Of a stretch of 64,000 nucleotides of DNA, positions 12,630-24,356 are shown piece by piece; position 1 is the stretch's first letter, and each line of letters starts with the position of its first letter. Made by a program: the position numbers and the translations under genes. Source of the DNA: Steromphala cineraria (taxonomy: Eukaryota; Mollusca; Gastropoda; Trochida; Trochidae). Where the stretch lies: the NCBI GenBank assembly GCA_916613615.1, contig OU744731.1:54256289-54320288 (forward strand), read 5' to 3'. Under the pieces are notes generated by a model, which did not search any database, was not told where the DNA came from, and worked only from the letters and a program-made list of their open reading frames with translations.

Positions 12630-12806
12630 ATGGAACTTGTTGATTACCGATCATACAGATGACAATATATAAAAAGAACCCTTTGGGAAAATGAAACGAT
12701 GTCATTGGTGTGGTTCTCAGCATGTCTACATGTTATTTCACAGAGCTATATCTTAAGCACATTGTTTACTTGCCATAGCCCACACTACATCATGAAACGT
12801 CTGTAA
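12630..12806 (+). pseudogene. short frame Z, copy 1 (interrupted)
   Basis: Paralogue of the 59-codon frame at 38481-38657. The ATG at 12630 is followed by an in-frame TGA at 12660-12662. From there the remaining codons align without gaps to copy 2 and end with the same LKR-type tail and TAA at 12804-12806. Over about 47 shared codons I count roughly 4 synonymous and 9 amino-acid-changing codons, close to neutral. This is therefore probably not a gene, despite good DNA conservation and a TATATAAAAA motif at 12666. Confidence 0.3.
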
Positions 12807-14212
12807 ATATTAATCATGAACATAATGTAACAATCATTATAATTTGTTATAATCTTTAATATGTAAGTGAATCGTAAACCAAGCTTATTAAAGTTATTGT
12901 TTATGTTCAATTTGTTACTTTAATAACTTCGTTCATGAAGGGTTTCCCGTTAATTACTTTATCTATACTCTTTACAATAACATGTTCTATCACAAACGAG
13001 GATTAAAGTACACAATGTAAAATTATTGATTCAGCATACTACGAAACAAGTCTATAATTACTTACACGCAGGACATGTTACAAAGACCTGGACAAACTGC
13101 CCTTGGAAGCATGATCTGGAATGGATCTGTTTTGATTCAATCGTGACACCTCTGGAATATTTGATTCTTTAAATCATAAAAGAAGGTTTTTTGCACTGCT
13201 TTGCTAGATCTATACAGTTCTCATATTACAGTTATGCCAGATCTTGTGTTCATATCTCTTATTACAGTTATGCAAGATTGTGTGATGAAAAATTTCTTAC
13301 AAAGTCTAAACAGCATGACTGTTGGCAAACAAAAGATAAGCTTCTACTTTTTAAAATTATTTCGATTTTCAAAACAATGATTATGGCTGAAGCATGTTAC
13401 TGTGTCTCAGGGGAGAGAGATTCATTGATCTATTGATAAAGGCAAAAGGCATGTCATACATAATATTGTACCTTAGCATGATAGTCGTGCTATTTAATTC
13501 AATAAACCCACATTCACAACAGTTCCGAGAAAGTATTTGTGCAATGTTTTTTTTTTCATGCATTGATAAAGCAAAGTTTGTAAATACTGCGTCTATTGAT
13601 AAAAGCAAAATGCATATTTGAAGGCAAATGTTTTTGTATTAATGTAATATTGTACCCTAATATGGTTATCGTTTTCTTCAATATTCAATAAACCTGCATT
13701 CTTCTCTTTATAAATTCACAACAGGCGCCTATTGTTGTCACGATTTGCATTATGTAATCATTAGTGTCCGTAAAAAGGAAACTATAATTTGAATTGATGC
13801 TTCATTCAGATGAAGTAAGGGCGCCTTATAAAGAAACGCTTTATGTTAGCAACATCCATTTAATACTGGGGAAATTGTCTGCTTTAAAAATCAACACCTA
13901 TCGTAATTGATTTCCTGGTAAGTAAAGATAAGGATATCACAGTTCCTTCATGTCGATTATTCCTCAAATATTTGTCATGGTGTAGAATAATCAAAATCCT
14001 ACACAAATCCATGGCAACTAATACAAACATTCTATCTATAAGAACAGCAAGATTTTCTGGATGCAATGTTTTTGTGGAAATCTTCGTTATAGAATATACA
14101 TTGCAATGTGGGAGAAAACAGAGTTTGTTACATATTTTTGTATTGCAAATTCCAATTTGGTTGTTGGGAAATGGTTGTAGTATGAATATAAATAAAAATG
14201 AACAATCAATAA

Positions 14213-14990
14213 AGTGAGCGTGGCTCACTAACACCCCCGATCGTGCATCTCTGACTAAGAGAATTACTGCTTACTTCCCAAAACTTAGACATCCGAGTAT
14301 CAAGATCATCAATAGACATCTATTACACAAAACTTGACAATTGTTCAGACAAATTCTGATGTTCGAAAATGACAGAATACAAAACATAGAAATCTGTAAA
14401 AAAAAATAATTTAAAAAAACAATGATATGGGGTAGCGTTTGGCACTCAACCCCTCATAGTATGTTAGAAGACATGTCAATAAATTGAAATAATCCGACGA
14501 ACAGTAATGTTTTCCTGCAATTTGGCAAATTTTGACAAATTCCTAAATTGGAAAACGACTTAATACAAAACATGGAAATTTTGTAAAACATTCAAAAATC
14601 AACGAAATTGTTTGTAATTTGGCACTGCACTCATCATAGTTGGATAGAAGATGAATACTTTTCTTTGCAATAGGTCGGACAAATTCTGATTGAAAATGAC
14701 TAAGAACCAAAACATTGAAATTTGTATTAAAAAAGTCAAATTAAATTAAATCGTTTGTAATTTGGCAGTGCACCATTCCACTTTGGGTAGAATACATGTG
14801 CAAAAATTGAAAACATTTTGAAAAATATTTTCTTCAGTAATAGGTCGGACAATAATTGTCTAACGAATGGAAGGATGGAAGGACTGAAGGACAGACGGAC
14901 ACGCGGAGGGACGGACAAAATCATTGGTATCACTAAAATACCCTGGACCATTGGTCGCGGGTATCAAAATATTTCATTATCACTGCTGTA
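14213..14990. mobile_element. pearl/HINE-like repeat with ~170-bp tandem core
   Basis: Begins with GTGAGCGTGGCTCACTAACA and a CCCCCG word. It then has three to four imperfect ~170-bp units (14330-14860) each containing GACAAATTCTGAT-type, ACAAAACATGGAAATTTTGT-type and TGTAATTTGGCA-type segments. A GGAAGGACGGAC microsatellite follows at 14870-14920. A tandem core next to an ACGG-type microsatellite is the layout described for bivalve pearl elements (Helentron-associated). The family assignment is by architecture only. Confidence 0.65.
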
Positions 14991-15230
14991 TTCCATATCA
15001 AAGGTGCTGTTTATGATCTGATCGATGACTTTTGCAAATAACGTATGATGCAAGTCATTGGTGTAAAACAACTTGAAACGTAAAGACTCAGTTCATGCCT
15101 CAGTGCCTCCGTTCAATATATAGGTCCTTTAAAAAAAACGAGTCAATGAAAAATGTTGAGCACTAAGAACTTGTTTTTCACAAGTAACAAGCTGAAATGT
15201 TTATGGCAGTCGGTTATACTCTCACTCTCA

Positions 15231-15269
15231 CCCCCCCCCCCCCCCCCCCCCCCCCCTCCCCCCCCCCCC
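15231..15269. repeat. poly-C tract, 39 nt with one T
   Basis: 26 C, one T at 15257, then 12 C. It occurs in copy 1 only; the paralogous position near 41710 has none. The exact length may be unreliable for sequencing reasons. Confidence 0.95.
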
Positions 15270-15289
15270 AACAAAATAATTACAGTTTA

Positions 15290-16652
15290 ATTCTTTAATA
15301 AAGATGGGCGGACAAGCAAAAACTTGTATTGCTCTTTTACAACGTTGTTATTGCAAGTCTCTTTTCTCTTTATTACGTTAAGAAATCTGTGCTTTTTTAG
15401 TACACAAATCATGCGAAATATATCTTTAGCATGCTAAATGTTATCTGCGTTTTCTTGTAGTAACACATAATAAATAATGCTTATTATAAATGTAATGTTT
15501 AAACGCTAAATAATAGTCACATCTTTTGATAAGTGAAAGTCGTTAAGCATTGTTTTTGTTAGATATACCTAGGTCTGCGTAAATGAATTTAAAAACTTTG
15601 ATGGAGACATGTTGTTATAGCATTGTGAAGTTGAATCCAGTTGTGAATAAAAGCTTTTTTAAATGTGTTATCCAGTTTTTAGTTATTAGTAGCATGTTAT
15701 AATCTGCGAATGCCTACCACAAGAGCTGAAATGATAATCCCTCAGCTGATATGTCGTAAGAGTGTTATATGTTGTTACTAATCTTATCTCAATTTAAACT
15801 TTTTCTATCCCTGTATTGATGTTTCTGTTCTAAAAACTGTACTAATGAAAATAATAGATAATACCAACATTATGTTTTCTGGTGGTCATAATTTCTTTAA
15901 ACTGTCAAAACAAAAATGAAGCCAATGAAAAGGATTATCAATGTCACATTTAGTTCATACAAAATGTCTTAAACGATACAAAATAAATTTGTCCTTTTAG
16001 TATTGTTGATCTCCATAATGAATTTGATCATTAATAGACTGAAAGATTACATATGATAAATATATGACTGCAATCCTCCTGTTTTCCCTATAAACACAAT
16101 ATTTTACAAACACATACCTTCAAAATTGTTAATCATGACACACTTTTATGTCATTGTGTATCTGATTACCACATTTTATTACATAAAGATCACCAGGTGT
16201 GAGTCGGACAGAACTTTCATTACAATTAACAGATTCTAACAGAGTCAGATAAAATTTCCCTTTTAAAAAAGTCAAAATTTTACAGAAATATTTCAAAATT
16301 TGTGAATCAAGACACACCTTCATATCATAATGTATCTTCATATCAATAGTGATCAAAAAGGGATGAGTTGTTTAGAAGTTGTGAGCCGCTTTTCGGTAAA
16401 TTCGTTGTTGCGGGGGATAAAACCTAGATAGACACACACACACAGAAGGAGAGGTATGGAAATCGCGGTGGAAATCGGCAGGATGGCCCAGGGAACAAGG
16501 GGGACATGGAGGGCTACAGGTTGCAACAGTCGTACCTAGAGCTAGACAATAAAACTGGTCTTCTGCGCATTCTAACTAGTTCAAATCAAAATGTCTTTGT
16601 CCACTTTGAGATTGAACACCCACGTGCAATTCATAATGGCATATCACTATAA
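15290..16652 (+). repeat. megarepeat block Q, copy 1
   Basis: Colinear with 41960-43377. Shared landmarks include the ~15320 AAGCAAAAAcTTGTATTGC-type segment, GTTGATCTCCATAATGAATT (about 16004) and the exon X segment at the right edge. Copy 2 has an extra repeat at 42493-42730 that is absent here, between 15996 and 16000. Confidence 0.8.
16428..16652 (+). CDS. putative exon X, copy 1 (product unknown)
   Basis: Open from the codon after TAG (16425-16427) to TAA (16650-16652). An ATG lies at 16506, giving 48 codons. The upstream in-frame part is Gly/Arg/Asn-rich (YGNRGGNRQDGPGNKGD). The core reads YLELDNKTGLLRILTSSN then VFVHFEIEHPR. Its paralogue at 43180-43377 differs by six synonymous codons and by mostly conservative replacements (R/K, Q/E twice, S/T, L/I, I/V). 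No gaps occur across the 48 codons, the pattern expected if both copies evolved under protein-level constraint. I do not recognise the family. The frame ends immediately after entering block R, so it may be an exon cut by the duplication breakpoint. It could be a remnant of a duplicated host gene or of an unknown element. Confidence 0.45.
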   Translation: MDTHTQKERYGNRGGNRQDGPGNKGDMEGYRLQQSYLELDNKTGLLRILTSSNQNVFVHFEIEHPRAIHNGISL

Positions 16653-16992
16653 AATAATACGGTCTATACAAGTTATCATCAATCAATTGTGCGACACATC
16701 TTTAAAGGAATAAGTAGTGTATAAACAGTTAAAACATATATGCCATTGTTCCCACATTTCAATTGCAGATGTGTTGGTTCAGTACAAATTTCGGACAACA
16801 ATATCAGAAAGATAACAAACTGTCTCCGTGCCAATATGAACACATTTAACAGACTACATAAAAATTCATATTCACCTACATCAGATTTTAGAAAAGCCAT
16901 GACTGCACAATAACATAATTTACTATTTTCAGTCTGTTTTCATTCATTTCATAAAATGTCCTGTATTTTGTTCTCGTGTAAATCGAAATACA

Positions 16993-17356
16993 TTAAAGGG
17001 GCAGTAGCACGTTTTTTTATAAGTTTATATTTTAAATTTGTCACTCATAATTGTAAGTTAATGCTTAATGTATTATTTTGACAGTGTCAAAAATCTACTT
17101 ACACAAACCAATCATCCATAGTCAAAGGACAAAGTATGAAGATTCACATAAAATCCATTGGCGGCCATTTTGTGTGAACACCTTTAATTAATTTTTTGTA
17201 AGAAAAAGCAATCGCATGGTTAAACTTTACGTTATATATTTGAATTATTACTGCTACATTTTGTTTAAATACATTGTCTTTCAATTGGAACCATTAATTT
17301 TCATTTTCCTGACTTCACCCTATGTTCCCCCTAAAAACGTGCTACTGCCCCTTTAA
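16993..17356 (+). mobile_element. TTAA-target MITE (type copy)
   Basis: TTAA at 16993-16996 and 17353-17356 flank a 356-bp element. Its terminal inverted repeats are about 20 bp, AGGGGCAGTAGCACGTTTTT. It is shared by unit B (25209-25570), so it inserted before the tandem duplication. The paralogous position in R2 (45630-45633) has a single TTAA and no element. TTAA specificity suggests mobilisation by a piggyBac-like transposase, although the terminus is AGGGG rather than the CCC typical of piggyBac. Confidence 0.95.
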
Positions 17357-19592
17357 GGGCGTAGAAAACATTTAATTGAACGTTAGTATATATTCTGTCC
17401 CTTAATGACTTTAAATCCAAAGATTACAAAAAGCCATTTCCAACGTTAAATGCAAGTCAAGTTGTTTTGTTTTAATTGTAAACACGTCACTTGAACTTTA
17501 CTAATCAGTTTTACTTCTCAAATACTTTCCTGTGCCAAGTATTGTAATACTAGTAATACTTTCCCAATGTTAAAATGCTAAATACCCAAATTCAATCTTG
17601 ATTAACCTTCTGTCTACTGGATTGTTTTGAAGTTTTTGCTTGAAGCTTGGTAAAATAGTGTAAAATTTTATCAATGACGTCACATTGGTATGTATCATAT
17701 CTAGCTTCTCCCTCTTTTCTGAAAAACAGAATTTTGAAAAGTATATAAATATACTTGTGAAAAAAAATGTCTTACTTGTCATACTTTTTTTCTCTCATAT
17801 ATTTTCATAATTTTCTCAAAATCACAAGGAAGAATATAGAAAATTATACAAATCATGATTTTGTACTAAATTTTCAAAATCGATTTTGTTGTTGTCAATT
17901 AATGTCTTTTCAGAAAATTGTTAACATCAGTTTGGTCAAAAATAAATTCTGTACCAGAAAACAATTGTGGTGCACGAATGAGACTTCATTCCAACAAACA
18001 AAAGATCGTAACAAACAATGTTCATTGAAATGAACATTTTTCAATGTATTTTCTAGCAGTCATTATTTTAAATGAACGATGCTTATTACTTCTGTGTTGA
18101 TATCTTTACAAATAATATGTCAATCATTATCAAAACTACATCAAAGTTTAAGTAATCGATTTGCCTTTCAGTGTTCAAAATATGAGTACAAACGGATTGT
18201 TGTTTTCTTATATTTTTACGTCTATGAGTCATGGACATAGCCAAAGATAACTGATCAAACCATCATGACATTTCGAAAGATCTCGGAGTGTTTGTTTATA
18301 AATAAATGTTGTTTAGATCAGAATACTTCGCGATCAGCATCATTCTGTAAATTTTCCATTTTTAAAATCAAAGACAAAATACATTTCTACGACTGACATG
18401 TTTTTATTCTAGACAATTTTATCGATGTTAAAATATGTTTTAGTTTGACAATGCCAACCTCTTTTAAATGAGATGACCCCTATATCTCAAAGCCTCCAGG
18501 GCATGTCATCAATGCAAAAGTTCCAATATTTTTCTCATCACTTATTTCCTTTGAAATTTGAAATGTTTATTGAAAAAGAAAAATTCAAACTTGAAATGAT
18601 GAATATGGATGTGTCCACAATCAAATACAACTATGGGTTAAACTTGTTATATTTGAGCAAGAAATATCTCGTAGAATTCATGTATATCAAAATCAAACCA
18701 AAATTGTAAAATGACTCACTTTTATTTTATTGACAAAATATAATCTGCTGGAAGGTTTTTCATGACGACTATTCGACATAATACGAATATTGCAAGTCAA
18801 GTGTAGTCGATAATCGAAGTGCTGAGGTATAGATATTACGACAATTAAGATTATTTAGATTAATGTGGTAAAACTGCAGTTATGTTAATTTGTTGAATTT
18901 TATTTATTGATATGACTCCTTATTTTTCTCTCAAAAACGTTTGATGTAAAAAAGATTCTCAACATTGACCTCGCTGAAACACCGTTATGCCATCATTTGG
19001 CGCAAACCGTCGCATGAGACTGTTGACTGTTTACATTATTTCGATATATTTGCAATGTATAAGAACAGGAATTGACAAGGAATTGGATCATATGTGTTTT
19101 ATTTCCCTTTTGAAAGAATTATTATGTTCTTAAAAACGTAAGTACAAGTGTTTTTCAAAAATCGATCGTTTGAGGTTTTCATTTGCCGACAAAGTCTCAT
19201 TTTCTCCATAGTGTTATGGCGGAGAAAGATTTTATTTCATAACTTTAAAGAGTACTAGAATATTATTTTCTTAACAGAATGATATAACACTTGAGTTCTT
19301 TTAAAGCACTTTGAATCGAACTTTGAAACTTTTAACAAGATAGGTAAATTCACTGTTAGTAAGAAAAACGGGCACCTGCAAATATTTAACATACTTCGTC
19401 ACTTCTTGATAACAGAAAACTTTATTCAGATACTTTTTATGCCACGAGAAAGGCTGTATATTTTTGATAACGGGAAAGCCTGTTGATTTGTGAGTTAGAA
19501 AATATTAACTTTGTCACACACGTTTGTCGCTTTTATGTCAAAGGGTCAAATTTCCATGACGTGTCAATTAGTAATTAAAGTGTGGGCTGCAT
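17357..19592. other. block R unit A interior, no gene seen
   Basis: Nearly identical to 25571-27846. The 78-codon frame at 18473-18709 is repeated at 26689-26925. Every difference I see between the two copies changes an amino acid (L/F, E/K, EMM/ESR), so I treat it as non-coding. Confidence 0.6.
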
Positions 19593-19617
19593 ATGCCGAC
19601 ACTAGCAGGGAAAAGTT
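19593..19617. repeat. LINE target-site duplication, left copy (25 bp)
   Basis: Starts ATGCCGACACTAG and ends GGGAAAAGTT. It is identical to 23413-23437 and occurs once, uninterrupted, at 27849-27873 in unit B. Confidence 0.97.
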
Positions 19618-19688
19618 CCAAATAAATAGAGACTTTTGGCCACCCGGAATCCGAGTGAGAGACTATATTCCCAAACCAAACTCATACA

Positions 19689-22600
19689 ATGACGGAAATG
19701 ACTCATATAACAAATATTGACATGATGGACACAATTGCACTTGGATTCACTAGATTATCGTTCTCATACTGTGCTGTTATAATGACTCTATCTATGTTAA
19801 CATGGAATGTACGTGGATTACTTCACGGTGGTGATTACATCAATCAGACACTGTCACGTCCTGTTGATATTATAGCTCTTCAAGAACACTGGCTCACAAC
19901 AGGTAATTTGCACTATTTGAATGCTTTCTGCGAACTAAAAACAGTGACTTATAATTATGTGAAAGCCGACCCGTCATTCCCACGTGAATCACATGGTCTG
20001 GCACTTTTAGTCAGTACAAACTCACCATGGAAAGCAGAGAGTATTGTTGTCAACTCTGACTATGTTATCGCAATTAAGCTTAGTCGTTACAACTTCTGTG
20101 ATGCTTATGTCATTGCTTGTCGTTTACCATCAATAATGTTTTGCATGCAACTTTCTGTAGCGCTCTCGGTGAATTGTTAGACCTATATGACTATCTATCT
20201 GAAAGGGGTTCTACCTTTATTTTAGGTGATTTAAACTCTGATATATGTAAGCGACAGCTATCACATAGAGACAAGATTTTAAAGTTTGATCTATTAGACA
20301 GAGATCTTACAAATGCCCTTACGTTAATACCTGATACTGACTTGGGGTATACATGTAGAACAAAAAGTAATACACTACAAAGTATGATTGATTACATACT
20401 TATACCATCCTGTCTAAGCAGAGGTGTTACTTGTACTACAATAGACGACTCGTGTCCTTATAGTGTGTCAGATCACCTGCCCTGCTTAATATCTATAGAT
20501 ATGCCTATGAAGGAAAGCTATAATAATCATCAAACTGGTATTCCAAAATGGAAAGAAACAACTGAAAATGACATATACCTTTACCAAAGATTATTCGAGG
20601 ATGTTCTTTCTCATGGGAACCATTCACTTTTAGATTTTAATAAACGTAACAGTATAGATTACTACAATGATATGATAAGCTCTGCTTTATTGTATGCATC
20701 TAGGGACTCTATACCTCATAGTACATACAAACCATATCTAAAACCCTTTTGGAAATCGAATTGTTTAAATGATGCCCACTATGAAATGCGGGTAGCCAGA
20801 CGTGAATGGGTTAGAAACGGCAAACCCCGTGAAAATGACTCTGAACAGCGTTTGGCTTATAAAGATCATAAAAGAAAATTCCGACGTTTGTTTCGCAAAT
20901 CAAAACGATCTTATAAAAAAGAAATGTTAAAAGAAATTGAAGTATCTGCTGATTTGGACGTTAATACGTTCTATAAAACTGTTCGTAAGCAAAGGACAGC
21001 TGTTACAAACATATCTACCCTTGAATACGGAGGAGAGATTGACTCAACCCCTTCAGAAATATGTCAAATATGGGGTAAATACTACGCTGACTTAGCTCAA
21101 CCCCATGAATCAGAAACTTTTGATGATGACTTCAAAAACCACATATCTGAATTAGTTCGGGATATTGACATCACTACTGATGTCTATGATGAGGAACTTG
21201 AAAGAAACTTTTCATTCCATGAGGTAAAGGATGCTGTTAAATCTCTCAGTAAAAATAAATCCCCTGGTCCTGATAAAATTACAAATGAACATATTATATA
21301 TGCAGGTGATGTATTCATTAATCATGTATGCAAACTATTTAATCATATGATTGAATCTCACTATGTTCCACGTGAACACAGACTTGGAATGGTAATATCT
21401 ATTTACAAAGGTAAAAATGATAAATCTGACCCACGAAATTACAGGGGTATCACACTTACATCCTGCCTTGGCAAACTATTTGAAAAACTCTTGCTGGTAC
21501 GAATTGAAAATAAACTACATAAAACAAATCCTGAATTCCCTGACAAGTTACAATTCGGATTTCGAAAAGAGCATGGTGCCATAATGTCAGTCTTTACTCT
21601 CATGGAGAGCGTCCAATATTACAATCATAGAGACTCTCCTGTTTTTGTAGCTTTTCTCGACAATGCAAAAGCCTTTGACAGAATTTGGCATGATGGCCTA
21701 TTCTATAAACTATATGAACTTGGTATTAGAGGTAATATTTGGAAATTATTTCATCACTGTTATACTAATACCCAATCTTTTGTCACATACCATTGAGAGA
21801 GGTCAGAAAACTACCAAGTCAAACAAGGTGTAGGGCAAGGGAGAGTTATATCCTCCTGGTTTTTTCTCATCTTCATTAATGACCTAATTACATCTTTAAG
21901 ACAAGCATGTTGTGGTATCCGTGTCTATGGTATGGACGTTCCCTCTGTCTTGCTTGCTGATGATACTACACTCATAAGCACATCCCCCAAGAGTCTACAG
22001 GCATCACTTGACATTGTCTCGAATTACGCCTCTAAATGGCGTCTAACGTATAACCCATCAAAAAGCACAATTATTGTTTTCAGTAAAAGAAAAGCGTATG
22101 ATGTTAACTTCAGCTGTAGACTTGGCGACATTTCAATCCCCTTATCAGAATCAACCGTATATGGAGGTGTACTTTTTACAAGTAACCTCTAAACAAAAAC
22201 AAGAAGTGAAAAATATTGTCAGAAAGCAAGACAGAATGTCAACTCGCTTAGATCTGTAGGATTGAATGATTCTGGCCTACATCCATTTGTATGTGTTAAG
22301 ATATGGCTCAGAATGATTCTTAAAACAAGCTTGTATGGCTGTGAAGTATTACCAAATATCAAAGGCCAACAAGCCAACTCACTTGAGCAAACACAAAGGT
22401 ATTTTGCTCGACTAGTGCAGGGTCTTGATAAAAGATCATCATCAACATCTACAATTGCAAATTTGGGATTATGATCACTTATTGGTTATATCGATAAATG
22501 TAAACTTCTTTTTCTTGGGCGACTTTGTAACATTGAGTGTGACAACTTTGCAAAGCATATCTTTTGTGCTGCTATTACAACTGCAGTAAAATCAGACAGC

Positions 22601-23202
22601 ATATGTGATGATCTTCTATCAATATCTAACAAGTATTGTTTAAATTCATATGTTGACAAATATATTGCTGAAGGTACATTTCCCCAAAAACATGTTTGGA
22701 GAAGAATTGTTAACGCTGCTATTCACAGTTATGAAGACAGTTATGGCGATCACAAATCCAATATCGCTCAAGCATGTCATTTTATGCATCAATTCATACT
22801 AAACTCTGCTATCACATTCTCTGGCAACTAGCATGTAAATATCCAAATTACAAATCTGCTCTGCAGCTCTGTGTCAAAATATCATCAAGGGGTAAAATAT
22901 CAAGAGAGTGTACACTTTGTAATAAACATACGTTTGACTATGATTTACATATACTTCTCCACTGTGAAAACTTATTAGAACAGCGAAATGATTTCTTTGC
23001 ATACTTAATTGACAAACTTGATGTTGAAACTTATGTCATATTTGAAATGCAAGATGAGCAAGATATGCTATCATTTCTCTTTGGAGCAGAAAATAATTTC
23101 TACAACTCTATTGACTCAATGTTATGGGAAAACATTTTGCTACGCTTTTCAATGTATGTATATGAAGTTAAACCTAACTTTGTTAACGTCTACAATGAAT
23201 AA
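19689..23202 (+). pseudogene. LINE ORF2: endonuclease-reverse transcriptase, with several breaks
   Basis: The protein would nick target DNA and prime reverse transcription. The N-terminal AP-endonuclease domain shows LTWNVRGL (about 19797), ALQEHW (about 19876), ILGDLNSD (about 20219) and SDHLP (about 20468). RT motifs follow: NKSPGPDKI (about 21256), NYRGITLTSCLGKLFEK (about 21437), LQFGFRKEHG (about 21548), AFLDNAKAFD (about 21650), GVGQGRVISSWFF (about 21830) and LLADDTTLIS (about 21950). The catalytic box is LADD instead of the usual YADD. A C-terminal C-T-L-C...H...H...C motif lies at about 22909-22965. Breaks: a one-base frameshift near 20133, an in-frame TGA at 21794-21796, a frameshift or stop near 22190, a stop near 22472 and a frameshift near 22770. 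Five lesions make it non-functional. Confidence 0.92.
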
Positions 23203-23339
23203 TACATTTCATGCTCAATATTGCTGTATATATTTTTATTTATCTGTATCTGTAAATTTCTTTTTTGTCATGTACTGTTGTAAAATGATGTAATGTATTG
23301 TTCAAATGTAATCTTCGGTGACTACTGGAGGAAATAAAG

Positions 23340-23341
<2 letters not shown>

Positions 23342-23412
<71 letters not shown>
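23342..23412. repeat. (CT)n tail of the LINE
   Basis: Uninterrupted CT dinucleotide run of about 70 bp directly between the LINE 3' UTR and the right target duplication. It is therefore the element's tail or its expansion. Confidence 0.97.
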
Positions 23413-23414
<2 letters not shown>

Positions 23415-23437
23415 GCCGACACTAGCAGGGAAAAGTT
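23413..23437. repeat. LINE target-site duplication, right copy
   Basis: Identical 25 bp to 19593-19617. The sequence that follows (GAACAAAAACAACA) continues unit B's 27874 onwards. Confidence 0.97.
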
Positions 23438-23717
23438 GAACAAAAACAACAGTTGGTAAAATCAAAAGTAATTCAGATAAGTTAATATTTTAAGCTTTTT
23501 CATTTCTGTTAACTACTTGTCTAATTCTACAAGACACTCAGCTGAACCATTCATCGTAACAAGTCACTTATGTCGAGTTTGAAGGACATGTGTCCGTTAA
23601 TGACAAGATTTAACGAAATACTTCAAAAGTACTTTTCTACGAATCTTTAACTTGTTTTATCTTTTCAGAGCACAATAACATTTTGCTAGAAACGTTTATA
23701 AATGTTAGTAGTGTTGT

Positions 23718-23987
23718 ATGAGCTGTGGCTCATATTTTACAGTTAACCATACAGATTTTGATTGGTCGTTAAATGGTCCGAGGATAAAAAGTTCCAAAAA
23801 CACTCTTTTTTATTTTTCTCTACAAAATAATTCTTATGAAATGGTAGATGTAATAGGATCCTTTATTATTGTTATAGATGACAAGCGTTGGAAATATGAC
23901 TGCAATTTGTCTTCATGGTATGCAATTATTTGGAAATGTTTTGGCAGCTTCTATACAAATCTTAATCGATATAAAGTATATCATTGA
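23718..23987 (+). CDS. putative exon Y, unit A copy (product unknown)
   Basis: ATG at 23718, TGA at 23985-23987, 89 codons. The sequence is rich in aromatic residues, e.g. DFDWSLNGPRIKSS, DDKRWKYDC and LSSWYAIIWKC. Unit B carries the same frame (28154-28399). The two differ by five synonymous codons (Ser, Gly, Arg, Ser, Gly), three conservative replacements (I/L, N/D, F/L) and one 24-bp indel that keeps the frame. A third, broken copy lies at 46174-46284. The frame ends 5 bp before the MITE target site at 23993. I do not recognise the protein. It may be an exon of a decayed duplicated gene or of an unknown mobile element; frame conservation is the only evidence. Confidence 0.45.
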   Translation: MSCGSYFTVNHTDFDWSLNGPRIKSSKNTLFYFSLQNNSYEMVDVIGSFIIVIDDKRWKYDCNLSSWYAIIWKCFGSFYTNLNRYKVYH

Positions 23988-23992
23988 TGGCT

Positions 23993-24356
23993 TTAAAGGG
24001 GCAGTAGCACGTTTTTTCATAATTTTATATTTTAAATATTTCACTGATAAATGTAAGTTAATGCAAAATGTATTAATTTGACAGTATCATAAACCGTATT
24101 ACACAAGCCAATCAGCCATAGACAGAGGATAAAGTATGAAGATTCACATAAAATCCATTGGCGGCCATTTTTGTGTGAACACCTTTAATTCATTTTGTGT
24201 AAAAAACGGAATCGCATGGCTAAATTTGTTATTATATATTTGATTTATTACTGCTCCATTTAGTTTATATACATTGTCTTTCAATTGGAACCATTAATTT
24301 TCATTTTCCTGACATCAACTTATATTCCCTCTAAAAACGTGCTACTGCCCCTTTAA
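23993..24356 (+). mobile_element. TTAA-target MITE, inserted after the tandem duplication
   Basis: TTAA at 23993-23996 and 24353-24356 around a 356-bp element. Unit B shows the unoccupied site at 28404-28407 (GGCTTTAAAGCG), so the insertion occurred after A and B separated. Confidence 0.96.

Larger units (their letters stand above)
12310..15220 (+). repeat. megarepeat block P, copy 1
   Basis: Aligns in the same order with 38120-41700 and, more weakly, with 53975-55340. Landmarks present in all three are the segments around CAAACGAGGATT (12994), CATGATCTGGA (13110) and TTTTTGCACTGCT (13187). In copies 1 and 2 the 13081-13220 stretch is especially well conserved although it shows no coding frame. 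Boundaries are approximate. Confidence 0.8.
19618..23412 (+). mobile_element. LINE retrotransposon, ~3.8 kb, nearly complete but inactive
   Basis: Bounded by a 25-bp target duplication and absent from the paralogous site in unit B. Order: short leader (19618-19688), ORF2-like coding region with AP-type endonuclease and reverse transcriptase (19689-23202), 3' UTR with AATAAA (23333-23338), and a (CT)n tail of about 70 bp. There is no upstream ORF1, so the element is either a single-ORF type or 5'-truncated just before ORF2. The simple-repeat tail and C-terminal zinc-knuckle-like motif fit the CR1/Jockey/I assemblage; the clade is unresolved. Confidence 0.95.

Noticed and set aside
18473..18709. 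78-codon frame conserved in both R units
   Set aside because: All differences from the copy at 26689-26925 change amino acids; conservation only reflects the recent duplication.
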